A DNA stretch of 64,000 bases from Marsupella aquatica. Its lineage: Eukaryota > Marchantiophyta. The DNA is taken from positions 3,968,001 to 4,032,000 of the forward strand of contig OZ316897.1 in NCBI GenBank assembly GCA_973895155.1, given 5' to 3'. The notes under the pieces are model-generated. The model was not told where the DNA came from and did no database searches. It was given only the letters and a program-made list of their open reading frames with translations. Position numbers and translations under genes: made by a program. This document shows, piece after piece, positions 1 through 12,031 of this stretch (within the stretch, counting starts at the first letter, position 1; every line of letters begins with the position of its first letter).

Positions 1-1
1 C

Positions 2-625
2 TGGTTTATAAATCCGGAAGCTTGGCGGACAGAAAGCAAGGTTCCTTCGGCGGACGATTTTATTCGAGAGCGGCACCTAGTTGTGGAAGCGGCTACCAAG
101 GGTATGACCCTTGTCCAAAGTCGGTACAAGGAGCAAGGGGATAAACATCGACGCCAGGTAAGCTTTGAAATTGGGGAGAGCGTTTGGTTGCAGTTGAGAC
201 CTGAGCAATACCACGGGAACATAAGTAGGAAGCTGGCTCCCAGATATGCGGGGCCCTATTGCATTATACGATGGGCCCACAAGGATAATCCGGTTTCGGT
301 GGTGTTGGAGACACCCAAGGAAATGGGCGTGGGCAAAAGCTACCATGTTAGCCGGCTCAAGAAGTTTGTCAAAAACGATGATCCCAACCGGGATCAGGTC
401 TTGCGTCCTGACGCCATGCTGGTGGAGGACGCTAAGGAGTTTGAGGTGGAGGCAATTCTGGCCCACCGTTACAAATGCAAGTTGGGAAGGCAAATCTTAG
501 AGTATTTGGTGAAGTGGGCTGGCTATGATCAGGCCGAGAGTACTTGGGAACCGGAAGAAAATTTGGGTAATGCCTCAGAGATCCTTGGAAGCTATCGTAA
601 GCGAAGCGACCTACCCCCATTGTGA
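2..625 (+). CDS. Chromovirus integrase C-terminus with chromodomain (partial)
   Basis: The frame is open from the first bases to the TGA at 623-625, so this is the C-terminal 207 codons of a longer Pol. The first half is the integrase C-terminal domain: a basic stretch, then the GESVWLQLRPEQY strand and the KLAPRYAGPYCI motif typical of gypsy integrases, ending near SYHVSRLKKF. The last 60 residues are a chromodomain, seen as VEAILAHR, then YLVKWAGYDQAESTWEPEENL, with the aromatic and acidic residues of the fold present. No internal stop is seen. The real start is upstream of the window. Confidence 0.92.
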   Translation, partial: WFINPEAWRTESKVPSADDFIRERHLVVEAATKGMTLVQSRYKEQGDKHRRQVSFEIGESVWLQLRPEQYHGNISRKLAPRYAGPYCIIRWAHKDNPVSVVLETPKEMGVGKSYHVSRLKKFVKNDDPNRDQVLRPDAMLVEDAKEFEVEAILAHRYKCKLGRQILEYLVKWAGYDQAESTWEPEENLGNASEILGSYRKRSDLPPL

Positions 626-1040
626 ATTGGTACAGGCAACTGTAGCTACCTTTGTGAGTTGTATCCTAGTTTCACTCCTCTCGGCCTCTTAAGGATAAAG
701 GCGGATTGCATTGGTGCTAGAGGTTGTTGGGCGACCAATTTGCTTTTTGGGAGTGGAAGTTGATGGTGCCCGCCTTACGTGTGTGGGCGGGCTGGTCCAA
801 ACCAAAGGGGAGGACAATGGGTCTGACGAGTTTGGAGTTAGCTTACCCGTTTAGCTAGACTGGCATCCTACTTGGATAATTGGGATAGGTTGGAATTTCC
901 TAAGTTTGGAATGTGCATACCAACCTAGTTTGCATCAGCCTTATGGGCAAACCATTTTTTACCTCATAAAATTTTTAAGGCCCAAAGTAGTCTAGGCGTG
1001 TTGGAACGTTTACTGAGGTCACGCGGATGTGACCATTTTT

Positions 1041-1049
1041 AAGGGGGGG
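1041..1049 (+). other. Polypurine tract of the chromovirus
   Basis: AAGGGGGGG lies directly against a TG dinucleotide that opens the LTR. This is the expected primer for plus-strand DNA synthesis and fixes the LTR start at 1050. Confidence 0.75.
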
Positions 1050-2532
1050 TGCAAGTCGCGGAACTCGACTACCTTAACACTTAGCTCCGGCATCGCTGAC
1101 TCCAACGCCGAGCTCCCTTATGGTCCAGGCCCGGATAGGCCATTCGGGGAGGACTTAGCATGGGGAGACTTGTGGGGGATGAGACGTGGCACTGGCAAGG
1201 CAAGGGGCCAAGCTGGGAACACACACTAAGGACTTGGACTAGCCTATGGCTGGTCGGGTCAAGGGGAAATGGGCCGGGCTCAAGGATGGTCATCCGGACC
1301 GTCGGATGGACTTTGAGTTCTGAGGGCTTGGGAGTGAGCTCTTCTTGGGCCCAAGGCCAATGGAGTTGACGTCATTGGCAAGTTGTGGCCCGATCCGGGT
1401 TGGGCTGGTCGGGGGCCCCAAGCGGTGATCAATCCTAAGGGCCTAGGCATGAGCACTAGGTCGGCCCGGTCACAATGGGCTAAGGTACTCCGCTTGCAGA
1501 TGCCTATCAAGAAAGTTATGGGCGTTGCCAGTTGGTGGTGCGCCCATTATGCGCGATGGGATCCGGGTTGGGGGCCAAATGTTTAGGGACCAAAGCTGGT
1601 CCGAGGGTGGCAGGTCTCCAGAAGCATATATGAGGGGAGTGGTGTCTCCCTGGGGGCTAAGGCCGAGCTGAAGTCGTGAGCCGCGGCGGTCGCGACACTA
1701 AGGGAAACCGCCAAACAGAAATGGTGATATCTTCCCAACGGGAAGTTTGTTGAAGGACTTCTTCGGTGCGTTGGAAAGCTCTTGAGGAGGGCTACGCTCT
1801 CATGAGCTCAGATGGGTCCGGGGGTGCCTTGGGTTCTCGTGGTTTGCGGGTGTTAGCTTGCCCGCTTGCCAAATCCTGCCAAACAGTAGCCAAGCCGCGT
1901 TCAGCCTCCCAAGGGAGCTTGCGTTGGGGAGGCAAGACCAAGTAGGTAAGGAGGCTGAGTGCCAAGGGTGCTCGGTCCCTAGACCATCAGTGGGGCGAAC
2001 CGGGAGCGGTTGTTAGAGTCGGGGCCGTTCTGGTCCCGACGTGTTGAGACAAGCTTGGGACAAGCTTTAGGACAAGCTACGCTACTTGGGCCATGAGCAT
2101 GTCCTGAGGTCAGGGCGGTTAGTTGGTGATGGATAGGTACGAGGGGGAACCCGGGCCGCGCCTAAGGAAGGAGCTGTCCTGGACAGACAGTGGGCGTGGG
2201 TTCTGGTTCCGGCTTATGGCATTGATAGGACCTATAGCTGACCTATTTACCAACGTCTGTTGAGCTTGAGTTAGGATGCTAGACTTGGCGAGTTCTAGAT
2301 CCGGAAGGGTTACTTACCGAGGTGCTTGGTTGCTTGTGCAGACAGTGAGGACTGTTGAGTAGCGGTCGTGTAGGTGAGCAAGTGTGGCTTCGTATGGGAG
2401 GGACCGCTGATGGTGCAAGGGGCACTAGAGTGCTTGCTCGAGATATTCCGTGGAGGCGTTCGGGCACCAGGGGCACTTAGGTGCAAGTGCTAGGATTGGT
2501 GAGGGTGCTGGGTGGCGAGGTCCACCACTACA
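1050..2532 (+). repeat. 3' LTR of the chromovirus
   Basis: It starts with TGCAAG after the polypurine tract and is proposed to end with CTACA at 2532, giving about 1.48 kb, GC-rich compared with its flanks. The start is well supported. The end is inferred from the TG...CA rule and from the abrupt change to A-rich sequence after 2532; the partner LTR is not available. The short ORFs inside do not look like real genes. Confidence 0.65.
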
Positions 2533-2585
2533 GATTTCCCTTAAAAAAATAAAAAATAAAAATAATATGATTTATTGTACACACT

Positions 2586-2960
2586 ACATGCAGACTAAGG
2601 CCTGGATGGACTTCCACTTTGTCTATGAAGCCCATATGGACTGGCAAAGCTTGGATGGACTTGCTCAAATCATTTAAATTTACTTGAATACACTGTGTAC
2701 AGTTTTGACTTAAATAGGACCTGTAACTGTCTCCTTACTGTTTGCAGTCGGTTTCAATTACATTACCAAACCTAACTTGACGACTTGACTACCTTCAACC
2801 TGAAAGACGTCATGCCATTACTCAGGACCACCATGGCATCTCGACTACTTTCTCTCCAAGGTAGTCAGTCTTTCTGGTGTAAAAACAATGTACACAGTCC
2901 ATGGGGATGGGCATGGGGATGGGCAGGGACAGTGTGTGGGTCTATCCTAGCTTTAATTTG
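2586..2960 (+). repeat. Dispersed repeat family R1, copy 1
   Basis: This block aligns by eye with 14530-14725 and 47350-47780. Shared words in order include CTGGATGGACTTCC, CAAAGCTTGGATGGACTTG, GACGACTTGACTACCTT, CATGCCATTACTCA and GGTAGTCA. Copies 1 and 3 are nearly full length and strongly diverged. There is no long ORF, LTR or clear inverted terminal repeat, so the class (SINE-like or LTR fragment) is unknown. Confidence 0.6.
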
Positions 2961-3314
2961 TTTCCACTATATGTCATATTTTGGACAGAGTATATGCCAT
3001 ATTTGTGATGTGCAATTACCGTGCAATTACCGGGACCTGTCTTCCACAGCCCTGGCTTCCCAAGAAAATAAGAATAGAGTGAGTGACCATCGCAAAAGCG
3101 AGTACCAGTTATGTTTTAGAGGGAACACCGAACTGTCAGCTGAAGGACAGAGGCAGCCGACGACCCACCAAGTCAGACGTTTACAACAGCAATCGAAAGT
3201 TTCGAAAGAAGAAGAAGATCAGAGGATTGCAATTCTGTTGTGCTTCAAAATCATTGCCCCACAAACGTCGCCGCCAAGTTGAGCCCTCGCAGTGTAGTGG
3301 AGCATGCCAGAATC

Positions 3315-6300
3315 ATGACGATGGAGACAGAGGCGCAAGCGCCTAAGAAGAAGGTGGAGATGGAGCTCAACGAGCAGGTGGTGAGCAGCATGGCCATCGG
3401 TGCTGTTTTCAAGGACTATGTAAGCTTTTTCATCTTCTAGCGCGCTCTCTCCTTTCTCAAGCTTTTAGCTTTCTGGTTTTTGGGTTTCTGTAAAACGTCG
3501 AGTGGAAAAGTTTGGCGCACAATGACTCGTTTCTGTTGTCATTTGCTGAGGAGTGAAGCTCTGTTGCACTGGACTTTTAATGTTTTGCATCCTTGACAGC
3601 GCGGCCTTGGTTATTGCTGCGAATTGGATAATAGTAATAAGTACGTCTGAAATTTTGTTACGTCCTGACTGGATCATGAAAGCCCCATGCAAAATAATTG
3701 CCATTCAACCTCACCATTACAAGATATTCTCAAACCCTAAGAAATGACTGACGAGCTTTCGTGACATTTTCTCGCTACCAAACCTATGCTGCTATATGTC
3801 CCTGGGCGCTGAATGAGGATTTAAGATTTGGCAGCAAGTTAGTGCTGCCGCGTATTGGGAATTAATTAAGGTCCATTGCAGACCGCCAAAGTGAACTCTC
3901 TGGACTTTCACCGCACAGACGACTTGTTGGTGACTGCAAGCGACGACGAATCAATCCGGCTCTACGATACAGCTAACGCTTTGTAAGACCCTTTTGTTTC
4001 ACTACAGCCTCTGTATGGCACTGCATTATCTGGACTAACAGATTTCTGGGTTTTGAAACCATCATTGTAGAAGCTTGGCCTTACTTAGCTGTCTCACGCA
4101 AGGACCGGAATATTATCAAGGGCATTCTGGAGTGAAAGGAAAATTCCTTGGATGATCATGCATGGACCCGGGGTCCACTCTTGAGGAATATATATGGGTG
4201 TCTCGATTTCCTTCGGGCTGTATCTATAGTTTTACTTCTAATGTCCATTTCCGCATACAGGGTAGTTCTAAAGTGCAACCCTGAAAAAGTATCTTCGAAG
4301 TTCTTCACAGTATGCATCTTAGGGTAAAAAAGAACTGGAAATAATCTGGATTCGTCTCTTGCCATTTTAGGAACATGGGTCCAGAAGACTTTGAGGTTGT
4401 CTTTAGCTGAATTAATTCTTATCGATATCGTTAGAGCTCGTTGGTTAGCAGTGAAATCACTTTCAGCACTAAATGGTTCCACGTCGAACAACTCTATGCG
4501 TGCTTTCAGGCTTGTGAAGACAATTCACAGTAAGAAGTATGGTGTAGATCAGATTTGCTTCGCCCATCACCCCAGCTCTGTGGTGTACTCGTCGAAGAAC
4601 GGCTGGGATGGTGAGTTACAATCTGAATGCTCTCCGTTTGCACGTGCACATTCATGGTCGGGGTTTGTAAATCCTTTTTCTTGACTTTTGTCGTCCTCCA
4701 CCTCGGATTGTCCAGAGTCGTAAACATGGTAGAAACTCAGGCGGGAACTTACTGTTTTGGGTCCAGAATCTCTACGCTACCTTTCTTTGTATGATAACCG
4801 GTACTTGCGCTACTTCAAAGGCCATCGCGACAGGTTAGGCACTACTCTGAAGCATCATCTTTTGCTATTGTCGAATTCAGCCAGACGCTTCGGCCATATT
4901 TTCCCGTAATGGTAGAGTTGATAAACCCTCCTCTTTGAAGTAATTATTTGTCCTTTCGCTTGCAGGGTCGTATCATTGTGTATGTCCCCAAAGAATGATA
5001 GCTTCATGTCAGGCTCGTTGGACCACACTGTCCGGCTTTGGGATTTGCGAATAAATGTCTGCCAGGTATCCCGGCCCCCTCATTGTGTGGTTGGATCAGC
5101 AATTTGTATTCAAGGAGTCTGTGTTTGAGAGAGAAGCACAGGATTTTGTGCTACCATTCCATTACCTGTCTAAGTAGTACTGTAAGATCATTTCATTTAA
5201 CCTACCATGCACAATACTTGGCGTGCATTCCCTGCGTTCAGATTGGGTGATAACAGGAAAGTAATATTTCCGGTGTGATCGTAGTGCACAAGAGTGGTTA
5301 GTTTACATTATCATCGTTCCTTAGTTAAGAGTCTACCTTGTGCTTATAAATGGTGATACATCATTTCCAGGGGCTTCTTCGTGTGCGTGGCAGACCATCT
5401 GTTGCATACGACCAACAGGGTCTCGTCTTTGCCGTAGCTATGGAAGGTGGAGCTGTCAAACTCTTTGATGTTCGTTCCTTCGATAAGGTCTGGCCTCGCA
5501 CTCAATCTCAGGCCCCCATGTTTCAATGTCTGCTTTCTGTGCGAGGACTTGGATTGAAGGAGTTGAATCTTATCTTGGCAGGGACCATTTGACACCTTCC
5601 TAGTCGGAGGTGATTACGCTGAGGTTTCCGGCATGAAATTTAGTAACGATGGGAAGTTGATGCTGCTATCCACGACAAGCAACCGAGTTTATGTCCTTGA
5701 TGCCTACAGTGGCAATCAGGTAGTCATTCTCTCCAAGGGTTTAATCTGATAGCTTCCAAATTCCCTCTCCTTTTCTAGTATCATCTTCATGAAATTCAAT
5801 TCTAGCTTCTTGTCCTCCTGTTTGGGCATGTTGTTCAATCTTCTGATCCTTAGAAGTTCATTTACTGTATAACACCCGTAACACGCGGATAAGCTATCTA
5901 GTGTCGGGAAAGACCAGATCCAATCCGATTACGATTTACGTTTTGTGCGTTCAGTATTTTCATGCTTTCATCCCTTTTCTTAATTTCGATCTAGAAAATT
6001 GTATACTATTAATAAGCACAAAGTAGCTACGGGACTAGTTGGGCTTGTTTTGCGATCGCAAACCCATCGAAAACATGTCAATTCTAATTCTAGATATGGT
6101 TTGGGAGCAGCTTCATTGCTTTAGGCGGGACCCAAGTCCTGATGGACATCCCTTGGAAGCTTCATTCAGCCCAGATGGTCAATTCGCACTTTCAGGTAAT
6201 TTCTCTACGTCCCAATTCACGGTAAGTGTGAGACTTGAGTTGCTGAGGCAGTTATTCAGTTATTGAGGTTTGGGATACCAGACTCCGTTTGCCTCTTCTG

Positions 6301-6860
6301 GATTGAAAGTTTGTTTCTATCTTCGTGCCGTATAGTGTCACATCTGGACAAGTCTTGTTCTCCCTGGCAGTACCATTGATATATGGTGGTACGGCAAAAG
6401 AAATGGTCTTAAGTTAGCTTGGGAACCGTCACTATCTCATACAAGTTGAATTGGTATTCCAGGGTCAGGAGATGGTAACTTGTACGCTTGGAGCACTGTC
6501 ACGGGGTCTCAAGTAAGTGTGAATGTAGCCCTGTTCCTAACCTTGTCAACCCTGAGGGATTGTATCATGGTTTTCTAGTTTAAGTATATTTGTCCAGGAC
6601 GTTTGTTTCGTCGTAATTGTAGATCCAAACGATCGTCTTGCACATGCTACATCTTCAGAGATTCCAAAAGTGGTTAATCTCATCAATTGGTTTCCCAGGT
6701 ATCCTGCTGGACTAATAACAATGGCGTCCCATCAGTGGTAAAATGGGCCCCGCGTCGGCTGATGTTTGCCAGTGCTTCTCAAATTCTGTCCTTCTGGATT
6801 CCTGATGCTGCCAAGTTAGTCTTGCCACCTCCAAGCAATATGGAATCCGGCCCTCTTTGA
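3315..6860 (+). CDS. SWD2/WDR82-type WD40 protein of COMPASS (S2L-like)
   Basis: Ten exons: 3315-3419, 3882-3982, 4510-4610, 4767-4833, 4966-5065, 5371-5487, 5582-5719, 6111-6195, 6463-6512 and 6699-6860. All introns are GT...AG, the phases join without a break, and the product has 341 aa. The protein follows plant SWD2-like (S2La/S2Lb) proteins: [108 protein letters not shown], and the end WAPRR...FWIPD. It forms a WD40 propeller. In this family the protein sits in COMPASS-type H3K4 methyltransferase complexes and in a 3'-end processing/phosphatase complex in the nucleus. Another in-frame ATG at 3321 could be the start. The C-terminus runs about 16 residues past the usual FWIP end. Confidence 0.93.
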
Positions 6861-7729
6861 GACATGGTCTATCTGCTTTTCAATTTAAAACAAAACAAAA
6901 GCCTGTTATTCCAACTGTCTGACCGCCAAATGAGTTTGTACAGATATAGCTGTTTCTGGTAGATAGCTTAGACTCTTCTAGATGAGAAAGTAGGATTCTA
7001 CATGCTGGGAGTGCATCTCTTTGAGAACAAAGACATACTTCAGTGTAGGCTCAGAGGCGAAGTACTACTGTACATAGCTTTTTTGCAAATTGGAGGTGAT
7101 TTCCTCCACATGTAACACAGATGGATACTGAATTTTTGGGAGATTGTATGCCCAAGTTCGAGGAGTGCCTTTTTAAGATTAGGAATGTTGAGTGCGGAAA
7201 TGAAGTGCACAGAACCATAATTCTTGTTCCAAAATCAAGTGTTGGACAACACTGAATTTATCCTGTCATTGAACGAATGGAAGGGACTTGCTAATGTTAG
7301 TATTCACCTTAAAGGTCACCCACATGAAGCTATGGTGAGGACCATCTAAATTCTGAAAGGTCCACAAGTTGGCATGTCAAGAAAGTGAATTGTCTCTCCA
7401 TGAAAATTTTGAAACACAATAAATAATGAGTTGGGTGAGCATTCACTAGTGAAGTACTTGCACACTCCCAGCGCAATTATATGATGGACAATTGGAATCT
7501 CTGTACAATGGTAGAATTACTGGTAAATGGCATTCGGTCACGATGTTACGATTAAAGATGAGTTTATCTACGAGCCACCATTGGAAATGATCTTACCGTG
7601 CATCAAATGAGGCATCACCAAGGCTCTCTTTATTCTAACAAATTTGAAATTGGCTGAGTTTCAGAGTGGTGGGGGATCATGTAGGTCCACTTGGGCCATG
7701 AAGTGACAAAAATGTCTATTTTCATTCAG
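6861..7729. other. Intergenic, 3' flank of the SWD2 gene
   Basis: This stretch should include the 3' UTR of the WD40 gene. It is moderately AT-rich with no ORF that looks real and no repeat seen elsewhere in the window. Confidence 0.6.
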
Positions 7730-8279
7730 CTCTGGGCTATCCCACTTTCTCGAATATGATAAACCAAGGCTCTGGAATAAACACGCCACATGTTTCTGGG
7801 AATTCGGTCACGTGAGGAAACATTGACAGCAGATGTATGAGCAGGTAACACCATTTTCCAGGAATTTGCCAACACTGCTTTTGAACTGGGCTGGACATAC
7901 TACTTCCAGTTGACAGCCCTAGTCGAAACTGGATCTCGAATCGTTTCTTTTTTGCCTAGAATGACTCTTTCGTGAAATAAAGGAAAAATCCTGGATTCCT
8001 GACAACTTGTGAATTCCTAGCATCAACTACGTAAAACACTTGTAGGTGAATACGGCTTGAAAGCACTTCTTGTACATGCAGATGATATGACTTTAATCCA
8101 ATTCATTTTCATGTTTGAGGGAAAATACCATCGGCTCAGCCAGTTAAACCATAAGTCCCGGAAGCTTTTTGTCGTCAAGTATATATGTAGCTGCCGCACT
8201 GTTGTTGTCGTAGGTGTCCTGAAAGCAGAGCTGTGAGCTCAGCTATGCTCAGCGTATGGTTTTCGGGGACAGTGGTCAA
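7730..8279 (+). repeat. Local duplication D1, copy 1
   Basis: Aligns with 9964-10375 and then, after a gap, with 11150-11312. Shared stretches include TTTCCAGGAATTTGCCAAC, AACATTGACAGCAGATGTA, GTGAATACGGCTTGAAAG and TAGGTGTCCTGAAAGCA. The two copies are about 2.2 kb apart in the same orientation. No coding potential is seen. Confidence 0.75.
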
Positions 8280-9963
8280 CATCTTTCAAGCCCAGCCGGA
8301 TTTTGGGGGCTCCCTGGGGCTAGTTCTTCACTGTATAACTCTCCTACAGGGGCTGTCTGCATTGGAAAGGTGGGTCGGGGTCTTGTGAGGGGGCCTCGAT
8401 CGTCCTCCCCTTGTACTTGTCCTTGACTGTCTGTGAAGAGTGAGGAGGTGTCCTCCATCGCCGTCTGCTCCCTGGCCAAGGGCGACCAGTCTGGTGGGCG
8501 GGTTGAGGTGTTGGCTGCGTGATCTGTCTGTGTGTCCTTCCTCATATGGACGCGTAGGCGGGTTAAGTGGCTGAGCCTTCATGTGTCCATCCCAGGCTAA
8601 GGATTGGCAGTGAGAGAGGGCGCTTAGGGGCCTTAGTTGCACATGCCCCACGGCAGGGACATTGGCGTTGCTCTGACTGTGTTTCCCGAAGGTGTGGCCT
8701 ACGCGTTGGAATGCCTACTTCTTTTTCTTTTGTGCAACAAACCTTATTTTACCCACTAGAATCCACCATAAATTGAAGATTGATGGATCCGGATTTGCCA
8801 CATTGCTCGGATGTACTTTTGCAACGGAGATGGACTCCAGTGAAACACTAGGAATTATCTTTTGCAGCAGAGATCGACTCCGGTGAAAACTCTTTTCTGT
8901 TCATATGGTACATATTTACACATATGAGGGATATGAGATGGACCAGTGAAAACATTAGTAAATGTCTTTTTCAAGAGAATTCGACTCCAGTGAATAACTC
9001 TTTTTTGTTCATACTGTACATCTTACACAGATGAGGGAAATGGGATGGACTCCAGTGCAACACTAGAAAATGTGGCAAGAAACAAGTCAGTCATCTTTGA
9101 AAAATTGTTTAGGTTTGAAATTTGACAATGGTTTATTGGGAAGATCTCTCCAACGGTTTTCAAACAATCCCCTAAAACTAAGGTTCCTTTGATATGAGGG
9201 AGAAACTTAATGTCAGGGTTAGCTTCTCAGAACCTTTTGGAAAAATCAGAGAGAACATTGAGTGATGGAGTAATCCTTAGAGATTTATTGCTCTCTCAAT
9301 TCTCCATAAAACCTCTTGCAAACCTGCATCTGACAAGTCTAAGAAAAGCCAATACAGTTGGATATCAATAGAGAAATTGAAGGTCAACTTTTGCCAATGA
9401 AAACCTTTTGAAAACAAGAAAGGTGTCAATGAATGAAAATGTAAACGGGGTCACAATCCATGAGGGTTGAATGGTTCATGGGCTGAATCCATAGGACAAT
9501 TTTCAGTGGCAACTAGGAATGCAAGCGCAGTTGAAAGCCTCCAGCTCATCCCCGGTGCCAGGCCTTTACCCATTTAGGGTTTCTAGCCATTAGATGTCTG
9601 ACATGACAGCCCTTTATGCCATTTGCCATGAAATCCTACACTATTCACCGCTATTAGTGCTATGCAAGAATTAGCATTGGTAAATTTTGTTTAAATTGAT
9701 ACAAAATTAATTTTACTTAATTAAGTAAAATTGGTAAATCTTGCTAATTGAGTCCAAGTGATTTTGGGTCCACACTAACTTTTGCCAGTTTTTCAGAATA
9801 GTTTTTTTTCACTTATCTAAATTTCTAGCAAACTTGGAAATATCTTGAATCCAAAGTAACACTAACTCTTGTGTATTTTTCATTATAGTTTTTTTCCCTC
9901 TATTTTTTCACTCTTGACACCAGAGTAACACTAATTCATGTGCACAGAAATACCACGTAATGT
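8280..9963. other. Spacer between duplication copies
   Basis: No convincing gene. It contains the small tandem repeat at 8830-9075. The two minus-strand ORFs near 8276-8651 are short, overlap in different frames and have no recognisable motif. Confidence 0.5.
8830..9075 (+). repeat. Tandem repeat, about 106 bp unit, 2.3 copies
   Basis: Units start with GATGGACTCCAGTG or a variant at about 8830, 8938 and 9043. Each contains a second CGACTCC(A/G)GTGAA block, then CTCTTTT(C/T)TGTTCATA and CA(C/G)ATGAGGGA. The copies differ by substitutions and small indels. Confidence 0.7.
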
Positions 9964-11312
9964 GCTATATCCCACTTTCTCCAATATGATGAACCAAGGC
10001 TCTGCAAGCCACTTGTTTCTGGGAAATCGGTCAAATTTGGGTAAACATTGACAGCAGATGTATGATCTAGTAACACCACTTTCCAGGAATTTGCCAACAC
10101 TGCCTTTGAACTGGAATGGACATACTTCTTCCCGTTGACAGCCCTTGTCGAAAGTGGATCTGGCTCTGGATTCTTTTTGTTTTTGCCTTGAATGACTCTT
10201 TCCTTATATCACAATAAAGGGAAATCCTGGATTCTCTTTTTATGTACTGTCCCGACAGCTTGTGAATTCTTAGCATGAACTATGTAAAGCTCTTGTATGT
10301 GAATACGGCTTGAAAGGACTCCTTGTACATGCCCCAGATGATAGGACTTTAATTGATTTTCATGTTTGAGGGAAAAAGCCCAGATTATGTGATCGTAAGT
10401 TCGACATACGAAGTGACACCAAATTTCTTTGCGAATTTACAATGTGACACCAACTGAATTACACAACTATAGTTGTCTTACCGGAACTCAAGGGGTTTGA
10501 ACTTTAAATCACACAGTTTGAGGTGCTGAAACTGCAATTGGATTAGGCAAAGCAATGCTCAGAGTCAAGCAATATGAATCCAAGCTGGGGAGTGATTGGC
10601 CTGGCGATGATTGCAAGGCAATGTACGTTTAGCGACGTGTGATTAGAATGCGCCGAACCGACGGAAACTATCGAATAGGAATTGCGTGGCTGGATGGGGC
10701 ATGTTGACTTGCATGTACTGTAACCAGCTCTTTGTCTCTGGGTCGGACGTCGAATTTAATTTGAGTTGTGCAAATTTGACCGCAAGGGAAACTGTAGTGA
10801 TTGAAATTGACTCCCTACAAGAGTGGCAGCTGTAGTGCTGTACTTATTTCCTGCGGATCAGACAGTCAAACCACAAGTGCTGGAAACTAATCTGTGAGGT
10901 AAATATTTTTCTACCATACGACTGATTCTGCAGGTATCCTGAAACCAAAAGTTGGGATCTAAGCTTCCCCTAGTTACAGTCTAAACCAGTCCCTCCATCT
11001 GCGTAGGGGCTCTCGTAGATGGTCGACATAATATAATTGATATCAAATTCAGTTGTACAAGTTCGGCCGAAAGTGGTAATTTGAACCCAGCCCCTACAAG
11101 AGTTTCCTCTGGAGTAGAATTTATCATCGGCTTTCCTCTGGAGTAGGATTAGTCATCGGCTCGGACAGTAAAGGCATAAGTCCCAGAAACTTTTTACTGT
11201 CAAGTATAGATGGTGCTGCCACAATGCTGTTCTAGTGTTCTCAGTAGGTGTCCTGAAAGCATAGCTGCGAGCTTGGCTTTGCTCAGGGCATGATCTTCGG
11301 GAACAGTGGAGA
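9964..11312 (+). repeat. Local duplication D1, copy 2, with inserted segment
   Basis: 9964-10375 and 11150-11312 match the two halves of 7730-8279 in the same order. The 775 bp between them (10376-11149) is absent from copy 1. Inside it, 10740-10960 is itself a weak third version of 11045-11290: a CCCCTACAAGAG-like word, then GACAGT...ACAAGTGCTGGAAACT, then GTATCCTGAAA. Confidence 0.65.
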
Positions 11313-11692
11313 CAAGTCCCTCCGACCCTCCTTCAGTCCTTCTGCTTGTGCTGCAGGAGTGAGGGGGCCCACCCTCACGAAATTCACCGCCAGGGGCTGA
11401 TTGCATGCATGGATTTGAGAGTACGACGACTCTCTACACTGTACTCGTAAGGACCGTTCCCGAGTGGTCCCTCAGTCCCTCGATGGCGGCCATCAATTGA
11501 GTCAATGGACAGGGCCCCAACCCTCCCATGCAATGACACGTTTCCTGACCGTCCGATGCTGTATCATGTGTTTCCACGCGTTGATGAAGGGCTTCGACGC
11601 CTGTCCATCCGCACGCAGTGTTCCCGTGGGCTTAAGAATAATAATAATGGAATGCTGTACCACTACAGTCCGGAAGTGTCCGGAGACGATGA
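11313..11692. other. Unassigned intergenic DNA
   Basis: Two overlapping short plus-strand ORFs occur but show no motif and no splice context that I would trust. Nothing else is seen. Confidence 0.4.
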
Positions 11693-12031
11693 ATTGAATA
11701 TATACCGATTCGTAAACTGAAGAGGTGGTTTTGTGTTTTGGAAAACGTTTTTACACTGATTGGTTACCACCAACATTTTCATGCAATTGTTTTTGTTTTG
11801 TGTTATGGTTGTCATTCCGTATCACTGTTTTGTCAAGAAAGGGTCACCAGTCGTACCTAATGATACAACGATGAGAATATACCTATTCGTAAACTCAAGA
11901 GCTGGTTGTCTTGGATTACGTTTTTACGTTGATTAGTTTTACACCAAACATTTTCATGCAATGTTTTTTTGTTTTGTGTTATGGTTGTCATGTGGAATCA
12001 CTTTTTTGTCAAGAAAGAGTCACCAGTCCGA
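11693..12031 (+). repeat. Tandem duplication, 177 bp period
   Basis: The block beginning TTCGTAAACTGAAGAG (about 11710) repeats as TTCGTAAACTCAAGAG (about 11886). Both contain ACATTTTCATGCAAT, TTTTGTGTTATGGTTGTCAT and TTTTGTCAAGAAAG. Two diverged copies. Confidence 0.8.

Larger units (their letters stand above)
1..2532 (+). mobile_element. Ty3/gypsy chromovirus, 3' end
   Basis: The window opens inside the last part of a Ty3/gypsy pol gene. In order it shows the integrase tail and chromodomain (2-625), about 415 bp of untranslated DNA, a polypurine tract (A2G7, 1041-1049) and a 3' LTR from 1050 to 2532. A C-terminal chromodomain defines the chromovirus branch, which uses it to steer integration to particular chromatin. 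The 5' part and 5' LTR lie outside the window, so age and target duplication cannot be judged. Confidence 0.9.

Noticed and set aside
1029-1586. Overlapping ORFs in the chromovirus LTR
   Set aside because: GC-rich LTR sequence without stops by chance; different frames and strands compete and none has a motif.
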